Shown piece after piece: positions 53,869-64,000 of a stretch of DNA of 64,000 nucleotides (position 1 is its first letter; each line of letters starts with the position of its first letter). The translations under genes were made by a program, and so were the position numbers. Below the pieces are notes generated by a model. That model did not search any database. It saw nothing but the letters and a program-made list of their open reading frames with translations, and was not told the origin of the DNA. The DNA is from Biomphalaria glabrata (Eukaryota; Mollusca; Gastropoda; Planorbidae): contig NC_074716.1 of assembly GCF_947242115.1 (NCBI RefSeq), positions 46,992,213-47,056,212 on the forward strand, read 5' to 3'.

Positions 53869-54351
53869 TGTTTCGGGTGTTCCTTCAGAGTTGAAGATAA
53901 TTTACTTCCCAGTCCAAACCTCCCTCAGGACGACGGGGAATTCTTCTTCTAGCCAGCTTTATTGCTGCTGAGCTGTCAGCTCTTTTGCAGAGTGTGCCAA
54001 GGAAAAATAGTGTGCAGTTTTCTTCAGTTGTTCAGCACTGCCGTACAGGGTGTTGGTTATGTTGGGCTGGAGTGGTAGTAGGGTCTGCCTAAGGTGGATT
54101 AGGAAGGGGCATTCAAAAAGGATATTGTTTACGGTTTCATAAGGGTGGGCGCAGTGTTCATTTCTTTGTACATGGCTCTGCCTGTGTTTCCTGTTGCCCA
54201 TTGGTTGAGCCACTCCTCTTTGTGGTTGTTGATTAACATTGACCGTAGAGTGACAACGGGGGATAGGAGCGGGCAGGGTTTGAACCCGGGACCATCGATA
54301 AATATGTACAACAGTCCAGAGCGCAAACCGCACGACCGGCAGCCACATGCT
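53866..54351 (-). mobile_element. SINE family C, split in two by a LINE insertion
   Basis: The pieces 53866-53938 (TTTCGGGTGTTCCTTCAGAG, CCAGTCCAAACCTCC) and 54252-54351 (GGTTTGAACCCGGGACC, AACCGCACGACCGG) form one continuous SINE once the LINE 53939-54251 and one 10-bp target copy are set aside. Confidence 0.85.
53939..54251 (-). mobile_element. GAA-tailed LINE fragment inserted in a SINE
   Basis: The minus strand encodes HPYETVNNILFECPF, NTLYGSAEQLKKTA and a stop, then a GAAGAAGAATT tail. It is flanked by target duplications gacgacgggg (53929-53938) and gacaacgggg (54252-54261), which split a SINE-C copy. Confidence 0.85.
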
Positions 54352-54660
54352 GAAAAACAAAGTTCACCTAAATATGAAGTTGGAAAAGGCAAGATACATT
54401 TAAGAACTTTTTCAAATAATATTAAAGAATTTGAATTAAAACTTATTGACAATTTATTTTAATTTATTAATTGTGCATAATGATGGGTAATAATCAGCAT
54501 AGTTAATGAGGTGCAACGCGTGCCCCTTCTAAACTTCCTGTACCCCTGGGGGGTACGCGTACCACATTTTGGGAAACACTGAACTACTGGAATAATTAAC
54601 TAGTAGGCCACCACGTGAATTATTCTCCCCCCCCCTCCCCCCCCCAAAAAAAGCAAAGTG

Positions 54661-55030
54661 TTCCGCTAAATACTGAGAATATACGAAGTGTTCCGCTAAA
54701 TACTGAGAATATACGAAGTGTTCCGCTAAATATTGAGAATATACGAAGTGTTCCGCTAAATACTGAGAATATACGAAGTGTTCCTCTAAATACTGAGAAT
54801 ATACGAAGTGTTTCGCTAAATACTGAGAATATACGAAGTGTTCCGCTAAATACTGAGAACATACGAAGTGTTCCGCTAAATACTGAGAATATACGAAGTG
54901 TTCCGCTAAATACTGAGAATATACGAAGTGTTCCTCTAAATACTGAGAATATACGAAGTGTTCCTCTAAATACTGAGAACATACGAAGTGTTCCGCTAAA
55001 TACTCAGAATGTGCGAAGCGTTCCGTTAGA
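54661..55030 (+). repeat. 30-bp minisatellite, 12.3 units
   Basis: Unit TTCCGCTAAATACTGAGAAT plus ATACGAAGTG, highly homogeneous. It ends in GTATGGGAAACACTG, a hAT-like terminus (55037-55051). Open in several frames because the unit is divisible by three and stop-free. Confidence 0.95.
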
Positions 55031-55738
55031 GGAAACGTATGGGAAACACTGAACTTGTGACTGGCCAAATTGTGTTGATGTTGTTGACATCTCTATTCTC
55101 TTGAAGTAGTTTAATAAAGGTCTAAGTCTGGCGTATTAAACATTGTCACGGCAAACTAAACCATGTCAAGGGATGCTAAAATAAACGTTGACGCTGCCAA
55201 CTAAATCAACGCTACAAACTTATAGAGCTATGTGATCCTGCAGTGCTCAAAAAGTGCTCAAAAATATCGTTTAGCGTTAAAAACAACAACACACAGTTTA
55301 TCAACACTTCCTATATTTTATACACCGGATACGCCAAAAAAAAACAAAAAAAAACTTGCTACTTGCTATTAATGCATTCGCCTGGAGACTGTTCGATTCA
55401 TGTTTTTAAAAGCAGTCACACTGTCTTCATTTACCCACTGAACCGAACCATTGGTTTTGGCGTTTCAAAAGACGACCTTCACGAACCTGCTTGGAAATAC
55501 AAATGTAAGCTTTGTTATTGCTCGCCGGGTCAAGCAAGACGGCACAACGAGTTTAACCTGTCTTGTTTTATAGTCCTATCATCTGTTACCAACTCCTTGT
55601 GTCTAGACAGAAATAGAATTGTAGATTCTACTAACTCGACCTGGTTATGCTTTGTATTATCTTTTTTTTTTTAATTGCACATAAAAGAAGAACAGTTGGC
55701 AGCACGAAAAGTGGCAACAAGAAAACGTAGGTTGATTT

Positions 55739-56375
55739 CAGGGCCGGCTTTGGGCACTGCAACCTATGCGGCCGCAGTGGGTCCCACACTTTCATACGCC
55801 CCGCGCTAACTCTAGTTGTAAATTATTAAACTATTTTACAGGGTTTCCGCGGTCTCCTGATTTTCCAGGAGCTCCTGGAAATCTCATGAAATTGCAAAGT
55901 ATACGAAAAAAGTCATGAAAATCTCACGAAATTATTAAAATATCCTGGAAACTCAAAACATTTTCTGAAAAATAGACACAATTGTAATTTCGTGGTGTCA
56001 TTCACTATGGACAACGCCAATCTTACTCGCGATTAAAAAAACAACGACATTGTCAGCTTTCATTTTATAAAAATAACAGGGCGCATTTTAACCAAAGCAG
56101 GAAGTTCCAATACTTAATTTATTGTAATAGTCAATGGCATTTAAATATAGATCTAATTCTATCTCGATCTCTTTAAAAAAAATCAAAAGCGATATTTTGC
56201 TAGTCTGAATGTCTATCGACTTTACGTTGGAAATCTACCTTCTATTGTAGATGGCTCGTAAAGTTATTTTCTAACAAAAAATCTTAATTTTCTCTTATAA
56301 TCCTTATCATTACCCAGACTAGGCCCCGCGCAATCCGTTTGGCATAGGGCCCCTCAATATGTAGGACCGACCCTG
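55739..56375 (-). mobile_element. hAT-like MITE, CAGGGCCGG termini (copy 2)
   Basis: Ends are CAGGGCCGGC and GGACCGACCCTG. The 8-bp flanks gttgattt/gttgtttc match at 6 of 8. Read on the minus strand, its start follows copy 1 closely, including GATTGCGCGGGGCCTAGTC. Confidence 0.75.
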
Positions 56376-56419
56376 GTTGTTTCCCTAGACTGGTCAGACA
56401 GCTGGACCAATCATCGTCA

Positions 56420-56565
56420 GTTTTAAATGTTTTAAATATTTCCAATGTTCCATCGGAATCTTATGACAATTAATTCCTAGCACAAACCTCCCGCAGGACG
56501 ACTCGGGACCTTTGTGACCACCTAACGCCAGTCCAAAGCGCCTACCACACGACCAGGCAGCCATC
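56420..56565 (-). mobile_element. SINE family C
   Basis: CCAATGTTCCATCGGAATC, CACAAACCTCCCGCAGGAC, CTACCACACGACCAGGCAGC in reverse. Confidence 0.8.
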
Positions 56566-56683
56566 CATCGCTTAGGCTTTTCTCTGATGGCCATGATGTC
56601 ACAGGGCATGTCACTTATGACATGCTGAATGTGTCATGCCATACGAAACAACAACCAACTCTTTTGTAGTCAACTAGACCAGT

Positions 56684-56730
56684 GGTTCTCAACCTTTCGT
56701 GGGCTGCATTTCCTGATTACCACCAACTAT
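56684..56730 (+). mobile_element. Solitary hAT-type terminus
   Basis: CAGTGGTTCTCAACCTTTCG is a classic hAT/Charlie-type end. No partner end identified. Confidence 0.35.
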
Positions 56731-56774
56731 GCGCTGTGTTCAGTGTAGGATTGATTTTTTTTTTAAAGTTAAAT

Positions 56775-56998
56775 CCGGAACGTGTGGCTGAGTGAGCTTC
56801 CCAGCAAAGAAGAGCTCGAGTTTGAATCTCGATCTACACCTGGAATTTCTTAGTAGAGATTCAATTCGAGCCGAGTTATGTTTGCCGAAAGCTGAAGCGC
56901 AGCATGGAAACCTTCTCCCGAATACCCAACCCTCCATCATTCCTACAAAATAGATTGGACCATGATGCACCGAGTATGCTATAACATATATATTCTTT
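56775..56998 (+). mobile_element. SINE family A (diverged, full span)
   Basis: GTGTGGCTGAGTGAGCTTC head, GAGTTTGAATCTCGATC B-box, GCAGCATGGAAACCTTC body, GATTGGACCATGATGC tail. Confidence 0.75.
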
Positions 56999-57173
56999 GT
57001 ATTTATGTTGAACACTTGTGCTAGTTCACACAGCGATTTACCCTTGTTTTAATCATAATTGGGTCATGCATATTAATTGTTTCCATGTTTTTACTTCTGT
57101 CAGCGCGTGCACATGTAATACGTCATCAGTTTTCGGAATGCTAGTAAGCATATATATATATATATATATATAT

Positions 57174-57674
57174 TGTTACGTTCTCTCTCCTAATCAGGCC
57201 TTCTTGTAAACACTGCTAAACACAGCACAGCACATCTAACACATCAAGAACTTGACGACAAGGCTCCAAATAATCTGGTGCTTTAATAATGGCCAATTTA
57301 AACAGCCAACATGACACAATTGGCAATACATCAACACTAAAAAATGCTATACTGTACAGCACCGTGCTTAATAAACTCTACTGTCTCTATCTCTTCCTGG
57401 ACTCGTAGATTCACTTCAGGGCTCTACCAGGACCGACTTCATGGCAGATTAACAGTCTACTCCCTGTCCTGTCTTGAGCTGCACTGCCTAAGACACACTG
57501 TGTCTCTGGTTCACGCAGATCAGATGACCATAACCCGGGTCCCATTCACGTGCAAAGTTCATGCCAGTACTGTCTCTTGCCCTTCGATATAGCACGCTAA
57601 ACTGTATTACTGGCCTGTGTCACATATGTCAGCTGATCACACACAGTTAACCCTATTGCGTCGCGAATAGGGTT

Positions 57675-57680
<6 letters not shown>
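57174..57680. mobile_element. Candidate solo LTR in an AT microsatellite
   Basis: A 507-bp block starts TGTTACG, ends GTTACAACA, contains an AATAAA, and is embedded directly in (AT)n on both sides. No internal coding region is present. Only the ends and length support this; treat as a fossil of uncertain family. Confidence 0.3.

Positions 57681-57739
<59 letters not shown>
57681..57739 (+). repeat. (AT)n microsatellite
   Basis: About 59 bp of AT dinucleotides between the two copies of the 57627-57680 block; further (AT)n at 57147-57173 and 57795-57834. Confidence 0.9.
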
Positions 57740-57740
<1 letters not shown>

Positions 57741-57741
<1 letters not shown>

Positions 57742-57788
57742 GTCAGCTGATCACACACAGTTAACCCTATTGCGTCGCGAATAGGGTT

Positions 57789-57794
<6 letters not shown>
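57741..57794. repeat. Second copy of the last ~54 bp of the 57174-57680 block
   Basis: Repeats TGTCAGCTGATCACACACAG through GTTACAACA, again followed by (AT)n. Contains a 9-bp stem, aaccctatt/aatagggtt, around an 8-nt loop. Confidence 0.8.
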
Positions 57795-57837
<43 letters not shown>

Positions 57838-58295
57838 GAAACACAAAAAAAAAAAAAACTAGCTATTTATGATATTTATCCACCTCAGATAATAATCTTT
57901 AGAAATGATGTTTCAATTGAACGTTTCTTGTGGTTTACTTTTAAGCCCAATGCTTGTATTTATCTTTCCTTTATTTCTGACACTCCTACAACACCATCCC
58001 TCCGACTTGTGTACTTACATGACTTAATTGAAAGTGAACCCTTCAAAGTTGACATTAGGTCGGTGGGGGGGAACTTCTTCCATAACAGCCGCCGCCAAGT
58101 CAAGTCAATATGCTTTAGTTTATTTTAAGAAACCATCTATCGATCGAAACCTAGATAGTTATCATCTTCGTGTGGTACTTGGAGTTCAGGATTGTACATC
58201 ATTACAAAACACTTATATACGTGTAGACGTGACTCTAGCTACATGTAGTTCGTGAAATTAACTGCACAGTCAGTTTTCTTTGTCTTCTAGAATCT

Positions 58296-58492
58296 ACTTT
58301 AGATGATGTAAAGGTCAACTGATTCATTGGCCGAGTGTTAACGAGGGCGTCAAGTGGCAAGCACAATGTCCAACAACGCATTAAAAGTGGGTTGACCCAG
58401 GGCTGTCCAAAAAATCTCAATCTTCCTCGGGATTCGAACCCCAGACCCCTCGATTCAGAAGTCAAGCGCGTTACCACTCAGCCACCCCACCC
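58296..58492 (-). mobile_element. SINE family B (diverged)
   Basis: GATGATGTAAAGGTCAAC, GTCAAGTGGCAAGCACAATG, GGGATTCGAACCCCAGACCC (B-box) and GCGCGTTACCACTCAGCCAC. Confidence 0.8.
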
Positions 58493-58667
58493 CAGAGCCA
58501 AGTATACACTTTTGCAAATCTCCTCAGTAGTTAAATGTTCCATGTATGAAATGCGGAGAGCTCTACGGAAATGTTTCTTTACGAGGACCCCGGATCCGCC
58601 TCTGGGAGATCTGCTGTAAGAGTCCAAGTTAAGCAACTATACCGTAAGGCTAACTCGCTCGACCTCT

Positions 58668-58862
58668 AGCCAACGTTTAGCTGCTGTGCTGTAAGCTCTT
58701 TTGCAGTCTGTTGCAAAAAGTAGCAAGATGTTTAGTTATTTCTGATTTTCTGCACTGCCATACTGATACTGATTGTTGGTTTTGCTAAATTGTTTTGGTA
58801 ATAGGGTCTGCCTAAGGTGAATTCAATTGAGGCATTCCAAGAGGGTTATGATTGACAGTTTT
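58668..58862 (-). mobile_element. Degraded LINE 3' fragment related to 53939-54251
   Basis: Shares GCTGCTGTGCTGTAAGCTC, CTGCACTGCCATACTG and AGGGTCTGCCTAAGGTG with the copies at 4397 and 53939, with many substitutions. Confidence 0.6.
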
Positions 58863-59080
58863 AAAAAATCGACCAATGTCCGCATTATTTTCACTTTTTC
58901 TCTAAGGGGTCTTATTGTCCATAAACTCTTCAGCTTACTCAGATCAATGTTTCATTCTATCCATCCAGCAAAGTATCTTGACTATGGTCTGACAAAAGGC
59001 AGCCAAGTATTTGAACAAAAATGTGGAACCACTTGGAGCTGTTATCGACACCACTAGATCTTTAGCTTAACGTTTTAGGG

Positions 59081-59420
59081 CAGTGACGCCCAACCTTCTT
59101 CAGCCCGCGGGCCAAATAAATTCCCCACACTCTAGTCGCGGGCCGCATCATTGCGAATGCTCCATCAAAACAGACATACTTCATGTATTTTGTGCAAAAA
59201 AGAAAAAGCCAAGTTTTTGTTTGTTCTGCATTGTCATTTCATCCACACTCCACTGTTGACCATCAAGCTGCCGCTCACTTTGCTACCTAAAGAAGTCAAC
59301 TAAAACACGGTTTGGTTATTTTTGTATCATATATTTTACATTCCCATTTACTGTATTGTGGACAAAAGTTCTGACGGGCCGGATAGACCTGCATCGCGGG
59401 CCGTAGTTTGTGCATCACTG
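59081..59420. mobile_element. 340-bp hAT-type MITE
   Basis: Left end CAGTGACGCCCAACCTTCTT with GCCCGCGGGCC, right end inverted CAGTGATGCACAAACTACGG with CCCGCG. The 8-bp flanks ttttaggg/tctcaggc match at 5 of 8. Confidence 0.65.
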
Positions 59421-60662
59421 TCTCAGGCTTTAGACTCTAAGGCTGCACGCCATTTGTTGTCCTCAGGCCTACAACACTGCTTCTGATTTGCATGTGTATA
59501 TAGTTGTTTATGGATTAAAATGTGCCTTTATATGATATGGATATAAAGATGCGTCTTCTGAAAGAGACAGTACTCGGGATGTAAGTTTACAGTGTTCTAG
59601 ATTTAGGGTCAGAGGTTAGGGATATGGACGTTCAAAGCTCCAGAATCTAGAACAGCACAGTGTGAGACCACCTGTACTTTTGATTACATCTGGCCAGGAA
59701 GTTGTCGAACGGCCGCGTTTTTAATAGCTCTTAACTGGCACTTGGAAATTAGTTGCAAGATAGATTTTTTCCTTATTTTTTTTTTAATACAGTAAGATGG
59801 GAAAAAATGGGAGGGGGTGATTCATTTGATTTTATCCAGCTAGTTGAATAATAAAAAGTTTGTAAAAAAAAAAAAAAACTAGGTCAAGGTTATTTGTAAT
59901 ATGAAATGGGTTCAGGGTCACATCTAATTTTTATTGTTTTGTTTGTTTGATGTATTATACATTGCCGATCAGCCAGACTTAAGTTTTCTAAGCTGGATTA
60001 GTTGGCCTGAACATGCTGCCGCCTCCGCCCCTGACAACTGCACTGCCCTGATACACACACAGACCAGAAATCACAATGGTTTCACGTTTAACTTTAAATA
60101 TAGTGTTCGCCAATGAGTTTCTCCACACCCCTCATCTACTGTGTGCACTCTTTTGTATAGCGAATAGAAGCTTTTCAATTTTTTTTATGTGTTGTTTTGG
60201 GTTATGTTTTGTTGTTTTATTTACTTTTATTTCTTTCATATATTTTATTTTATTGGTTTTGATTTTTTTTTGTATTGCGTGCACCACTTTAAGTTGAACT
60301 CGTGGAGTGTGTGTGTGTATGTTTGCGTGAGTGTTTTTGCTAGTCTGTGTCATTTGGGGGGCGGAAAAGGAGGGGGAGGGGCGGTGTTGTTGTTTAATCA
60401 CTGCACTTCTTATCAATGTCTTGTGACTTCTGCTTGGCGAGCGCATGCAATGTAGTGTTTTGTGGATGATTCCGGAATAGATTATCCATAAACAATTAAT
60501 TAGCTTAATAGGTTATTTTGACCTGTTTGAAGCTTAAAATGGGGGGGGGGGGAGGAGAGGGACCTTGTAGTGTAGGAAAGGTCATAAGATTGACGGTTCC
60601 TTCTCACGACTTGGTAGATTTGTGGAGGTAAGTCTTCATTTTGGTCCATGCACTTTAGTAGT

Positions 60663-60740
60663 GATGCCCAAACTATGGCCCGCGGGGTATATTCGGCCCC
60701 CTCTACGCGGGCTATATCCGACCTCTATCTGACCAGAGTG
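60663..60740 (+). mobile_element. Solitary hAT-type terminus
   Basis: AGTGATGCCCAAACTATGGC with CCGCGGGG, closely like the MITE at 59081-59420. No partner end identified. Confidence 0.35.
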
Positions 60741-63279
60741 TGTGTTGAAGCAGCAGAGGCTTGGTCCCATTAGACTTGAAATCTTTTAGCTGTCAAACTC
60801 GTGTGTCGGAGTTACATCAACCACACCGTTAGGCACGAGGAAAATTGACATAGGAAAAAAATAGAACACATCAATATATATATATATATATATACCGGGG
60901 GTATATATACAATTACAACGCCTATATCAACTCACTCTGTCTGGCAAAACGTTTGTACACGTTATTTCTTCCACACCCAGTCTCGGATTAAGCTGAAAGT
61001 TCGCACCTTTATTTCTGTTATCTTATAGCACAAAAATAAAAAAATAAAAATAATTTGTTTATTAACTATTAGTAATTAATTATTTTGTTTGGTATCTTGA
61101 GCAAGGGAAAGAAATCGTACTTGACAAATGTGGTGGTATACGTTGAATTAATCCCCTCGAGGACGCTTAGTGAACATTTTTATGCATTTAAAAAACGATC
61201 ATGTCAACATTCACAAAGATACCCCCCTTCTTCTCTCCCCTTTCCCAACTGGTCCAAGCAAGTGATGGGATCATAGCGCATTCAGAAAGCTAAAAGCTAA
61301 AGAAAAACAATTGGTAAAAAATATCGTTAATCGCACAGACTTATTATGTCGACGACACTACTTATTCAAACTAATTGATTCGATTACACTTCCTACGAGA
61401 TTTTTTTTCCCTTGTTTACTCTTCTAATTATAAGTAATGGAGTTTGTTTGTTTTTAACTTTCCAATATTTTACTATCTTCTGGTCTATTAGTTCAACTTT
61501 CAAAACCATCTAACATTTTTAAAACAGCACTTGCATGATTCAGTGGAAGTGCTGACAAATAGTGTGGAAGGAAAAAAAATGGTATTCATTAAAAAGTCTG
61601 TGTGGGGGGATCATTCATTGAATATGTTTGAGCTTACAAATATTTGAAACATTATTTGCTAATAAAAATCAACATTTAAAATAACTTTCCTTTATTAATA
61701 GTAAATATGCACTTTAGTTGGAAAAAAAAAAGCAAAATGACGCAAAATGAAATGAAAAGAAATATTTGCAATCATCTCTTGGATACCCCTTTTTTTTCCT
61801 CTAATGAATGCCCTGGGACTACCATATTCTTTTTAAATGAATAGCAAGAAGGACAGTTTATTATCCCTAAATCTGCCACAAGCGAAATTCTTTTCATCTC
61901 ATATGACAAAATTGATTCACCGAGGTGAATGATCCACGAGTCAACTCAATTGTGATGTTACAAAAATAATGTTACAGTATCTGGTTACCAAATCATGGGC
62001 AATCCCAACAAGGGCTTGCTTTATGACGTAATGTGAGCACTGCGGTTAGTAAGAACGAGACGGACAGACAATTGTAACATAAGATCACAACTAGAAATAG
62101 GGCCCAACAATTAATATAAAGTAATTTCACGCTGTCATACAATGTTACCAGTGGTGTCGTCAATAGAAACTGGACTTCAATTGTAAGTTATGTAACGTTT
62201 AGCGGTGTGGTTCAACTTCTGGAGCTCTTCTTGACAATCGGGGCGAAGTTGTTGTTTGTTTTTTTAAGTCCCAATTTTTAGTTTTTGTTTTTATTTTACT
62301 TATACCGGTATATTTTATTTTCTATTTATTTTTATAGAATATGAATTTTGATTTGTTTTTTATAATTGTATTGCATATCCATATATGAATCGGATCAGCT
62401 GAAAACGACTTTATTCCCAATGTTTGAACAATTTAAGTATTTAAATTAAGGAGTGCTGTCGACGATCGTTGGCTTGTAGCACCAGAATGCTAGTACAACT
62501 AAACCAATGTAGGCGTATTGCATTTTAATTGTACAGCTTGAAATTACTTGAACCAACTTCTTTCTTAAAATAAAATCTAACATAACTTTTAGTACACTAT
62601 AGACGAATTCAACTTGAGATGAAACAAATGTACTAGTCTAAAATGGTATTTTAAACGAACTTAAATCACTAGAAAAACACGTCTTTCTTCTTTCATGTCT
62701 CTAGATCGCCTGTCGTTCTTAATATCTGCATTACGGTAAATCAGCTCCTATTTCATCATTCTTAACCGCACAGCCTCCTACCTGTCGTCTCTCTCATTGT
62801 CACCTAGGAAACACACTCCCTAACAAGGAGGACCTTGTTTACCGTTTCTTGTTTTGGGTGATCATTCTAGTGACGAAATATCAGTACGTCTCTGCCAACG
62901 CAATTCTACCTTCCTTTCTCGCGTTAGAGGGGGGTCTTTATACATTGACAGATTCTCCTCTTTTCTACACAGAGCTGACCCCTCATCTTTTTCCTTGGCA
63001 ACCCGATTCTAATCTCTACCTAAAAGAAAAAATACGAGGACGTAAATTACTGAAAGATTTTTTTTTCTATCCTGTTTTTTTGTTTCAATGAAAGGTGAGT
63101 TTCAAATAAGACGTATTCAATATTTAATTTTCCGAAGCCGTCGAAGAACAATATAAAAAACCCGATGGGGGCCTGTTTTTCCGGTGCCATTTTTTTCTGG
63201 TAGATATTGTTTATGCCTATAGATAGAGATATCCATTGTTAATAAGGATTCAGCAATCAATCATAAAACCACTTCACCA

Positions 63280-63365
63280 TCTCTTTCTCTCTCTCTCTCT
63301 CTCTCTTATCCATCCCTCTCTCTCTCTCCCCCTCTCTCTCTCTTTCCTTCTCTCTAATTCTCTCT
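63280..63365 (+). repeat. (CT)n-rich microsatellite
   Basis: Imperfect CT tract with CCCTCT interruptions. Confidence 0.85.
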
Positions 63366-63589
63366 GTCTGTCTGTATGTACTTAATGCCAGTTTCTCCTC
63401 GTGTATGTCACTGTCTATTAACACTGCTAAGACAGGTCATTGAATTTATCAGATAACGGTTAATGGAAAAGTTTCATCTGTGTCTTTGTTTCCCATGGAA
63501 GTTTTCTTCCAAATTGTATCAGAGAGTTTGGACTTGATATTGCGTCATTGAATTTAGTTCCTTTTTTTTATGAACTCTTTTTTTTTAAA

Positions 63590-63845
63590 GGAGGCGCTGT
63601 GGATTGAGCGGTGAAGCACTTGTCTTCTGAACTGGGAGCTACATGTTCGAATCCTGTATTTTTAATTTCGGGATCTTTGGGCGCCTCTGAGTCCACCATC
63701 TCTATTGGGTACCTAACATTAGTCGGGGAAAAGTAAACGCGATGGGTCGTTGTGCTGGCCACATGACACCCTCCGTAACCGTGGGCCACAGAGACAGCTG
63801 ACCTTTACATCATCTGCCCCTTTGATAGCAAGGTCTGGAAAGGGG
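63590..63845 (+). mobile_element. SINE family B (full length)
   Basis: GGAGGCGCTGTGGATTGAGC head, ATGTTCGAATCCTG B-box, GGTACCTAACATTAGTCGGG, TGTGCTGGCCACATGACACC, TTTACATCATCTGCCCC. Confidence 0.85.
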
Positions 63846-64000
63846 ACTTAACTTACTTTCTTTTAAAGCTTTTTCTCGTGTTATTCCTCTCGGCATTTTG
63901 TTAATTAAGTTAATCACAGTTATCTGTTCTTTGTTTACAGTTTGATTTCTCACGATCCTTCTTTTACATTCGTAAATAAACTTTTGAAAAAGAGAAAAAG

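Larger units (their letters stand above)
52705..54581. mobile_element. hAT-type MITE split by nested LINE and SINE insertions
   Basis: Left end CAGTGTTTCCCAAACTTTTG is mirrored by CATTTTGGGAAACACTG on the right. Subterminal GTACCCC and GGGGTACG blocks also mirror each other. The flanks share aactact(ca)gg / aactactgg. The original arms are 52705-52860 and 54352-54581; the middle is the CR1-like LINE, a SINE-C and the GAA-tailed LINE. Confidence 0.7.
46881..64000. other. Repeat-dense stretch without recognised genes
   Basis: Apart from the mobile elements and repeats listed separately, no conserved coding exon was recognised on either strand. It is either a very long SYAP1 intron or intergenic DNA. 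Base composition is more GC-rich and runs of G or C are common (48776, 48933-48945, 49747-49762, 60541-60551). Open frames at 55243-55674 and 62849-63091 show no family similarity or exon-like borders. Confidence 0.5.

Noticed and set aside
54658-55030. Possible CRISPR-like regular array
   Set aside because: Units are contiguous with no unique spacers, in an animal genome; it is a minisatellite.
54529-55068. Long repetitive open frames on both strands (SVPLNTENIR-, FVYSQYLAEH- and RIFSVFSGTL-type peptides)
   Set aside because: They are translations of a 30-bp minisatellite whose unit is divisible by three and free of stops in several frames; no start context, introns or family similarity.
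55243-55674. 143-codon unknown gene
   Set aside because: Biased toward T- and A-rich homopolymer codons, no splice or family evidence; consistent with chance in a long noncoding stretch.
62849-63110. First exon of a further gene (80-codon frame, then ATGAAAG followed by GTGAGT)
   Set aside because: No recognised domain and no downstream exon in the window to test the donor.

Overview
This is an AT-rich animal nuclear region with short exons in long, repeat-filled introns. Spliced translations read from the sequence identify four conserved metazoan housekeeping genes: DHX33 (minus strand, 3' part beyond the left edge), ZMPSTE24 (plus, complete, 10 exons), PSMG1 (minus, complete, 6 exons) and SYAP1 (plus, 3' part beyond the right edge or ending in a short isoform). 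Three abundant tRNA-derived SINE families, several LINE families and hAT-type MITEs, with the protein matches, suggest a lophotrochozoan, most likely a gastropod mollusc such as a freshwater snail. The species assignment is inference.

Layout. 1-6.6 kb: nine DHX33 exons. 6.6-13.35 kb: gene-free, with a TTAA-flanked 4.2 kb nested DNA element at 8440-12610 in an unusually CTAG/TAGATCTA-rich stretch. 13.36-26.77 kb: ZMPSTE24. Its intron 1 holds a 64-bp copy of the exon 4 acceptor and exon start, and its intron 7 holds a 2.63 kb hAT-like element with other elements nested in it. 26.8-32.8 kb: convergent intergenic interval with SINE and LINE remnants. 32.88-39.97 kb: PSMG1. Its last intron carries a LINE 3' part with a 326-codon open RNase H region, and its third intron an antisense LINE piece broken by a SINE. 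40.26-46.18 kb: SYAP1 exons 1-6. 46.2-64 kb: no convincing further conserved exon, but dense SINEs, LINE tails, hAT termini, a nested transposon stack at 52.7-54.6 kb, two coding-like minisatellites and many microsatellites.

The genes do not form a pathway. DHX33 is a DEAH RNA helicase, ZMPSTE24 an ER/inner nuclear membrane CAAX protease, PSMG1 a proteasome core assembly chaperone and SYAP1 a BSD-domain signalling adaptor. The one clear regulatory link is the head-to-head PSMG1/SYAP1 pair: their start codons are 293 bp apart and share an interval with a perfect GTCACGTGAC palindrome. I found no prokaryotic-type system, CRISPR array, rRNA or genuine tRNA gene. The most notable signals are the divergent promoter, the orphan ZMPSTE24 acceptor, a possible membrane-anchored SYAP1 end exon, and the nested transposon architectures.
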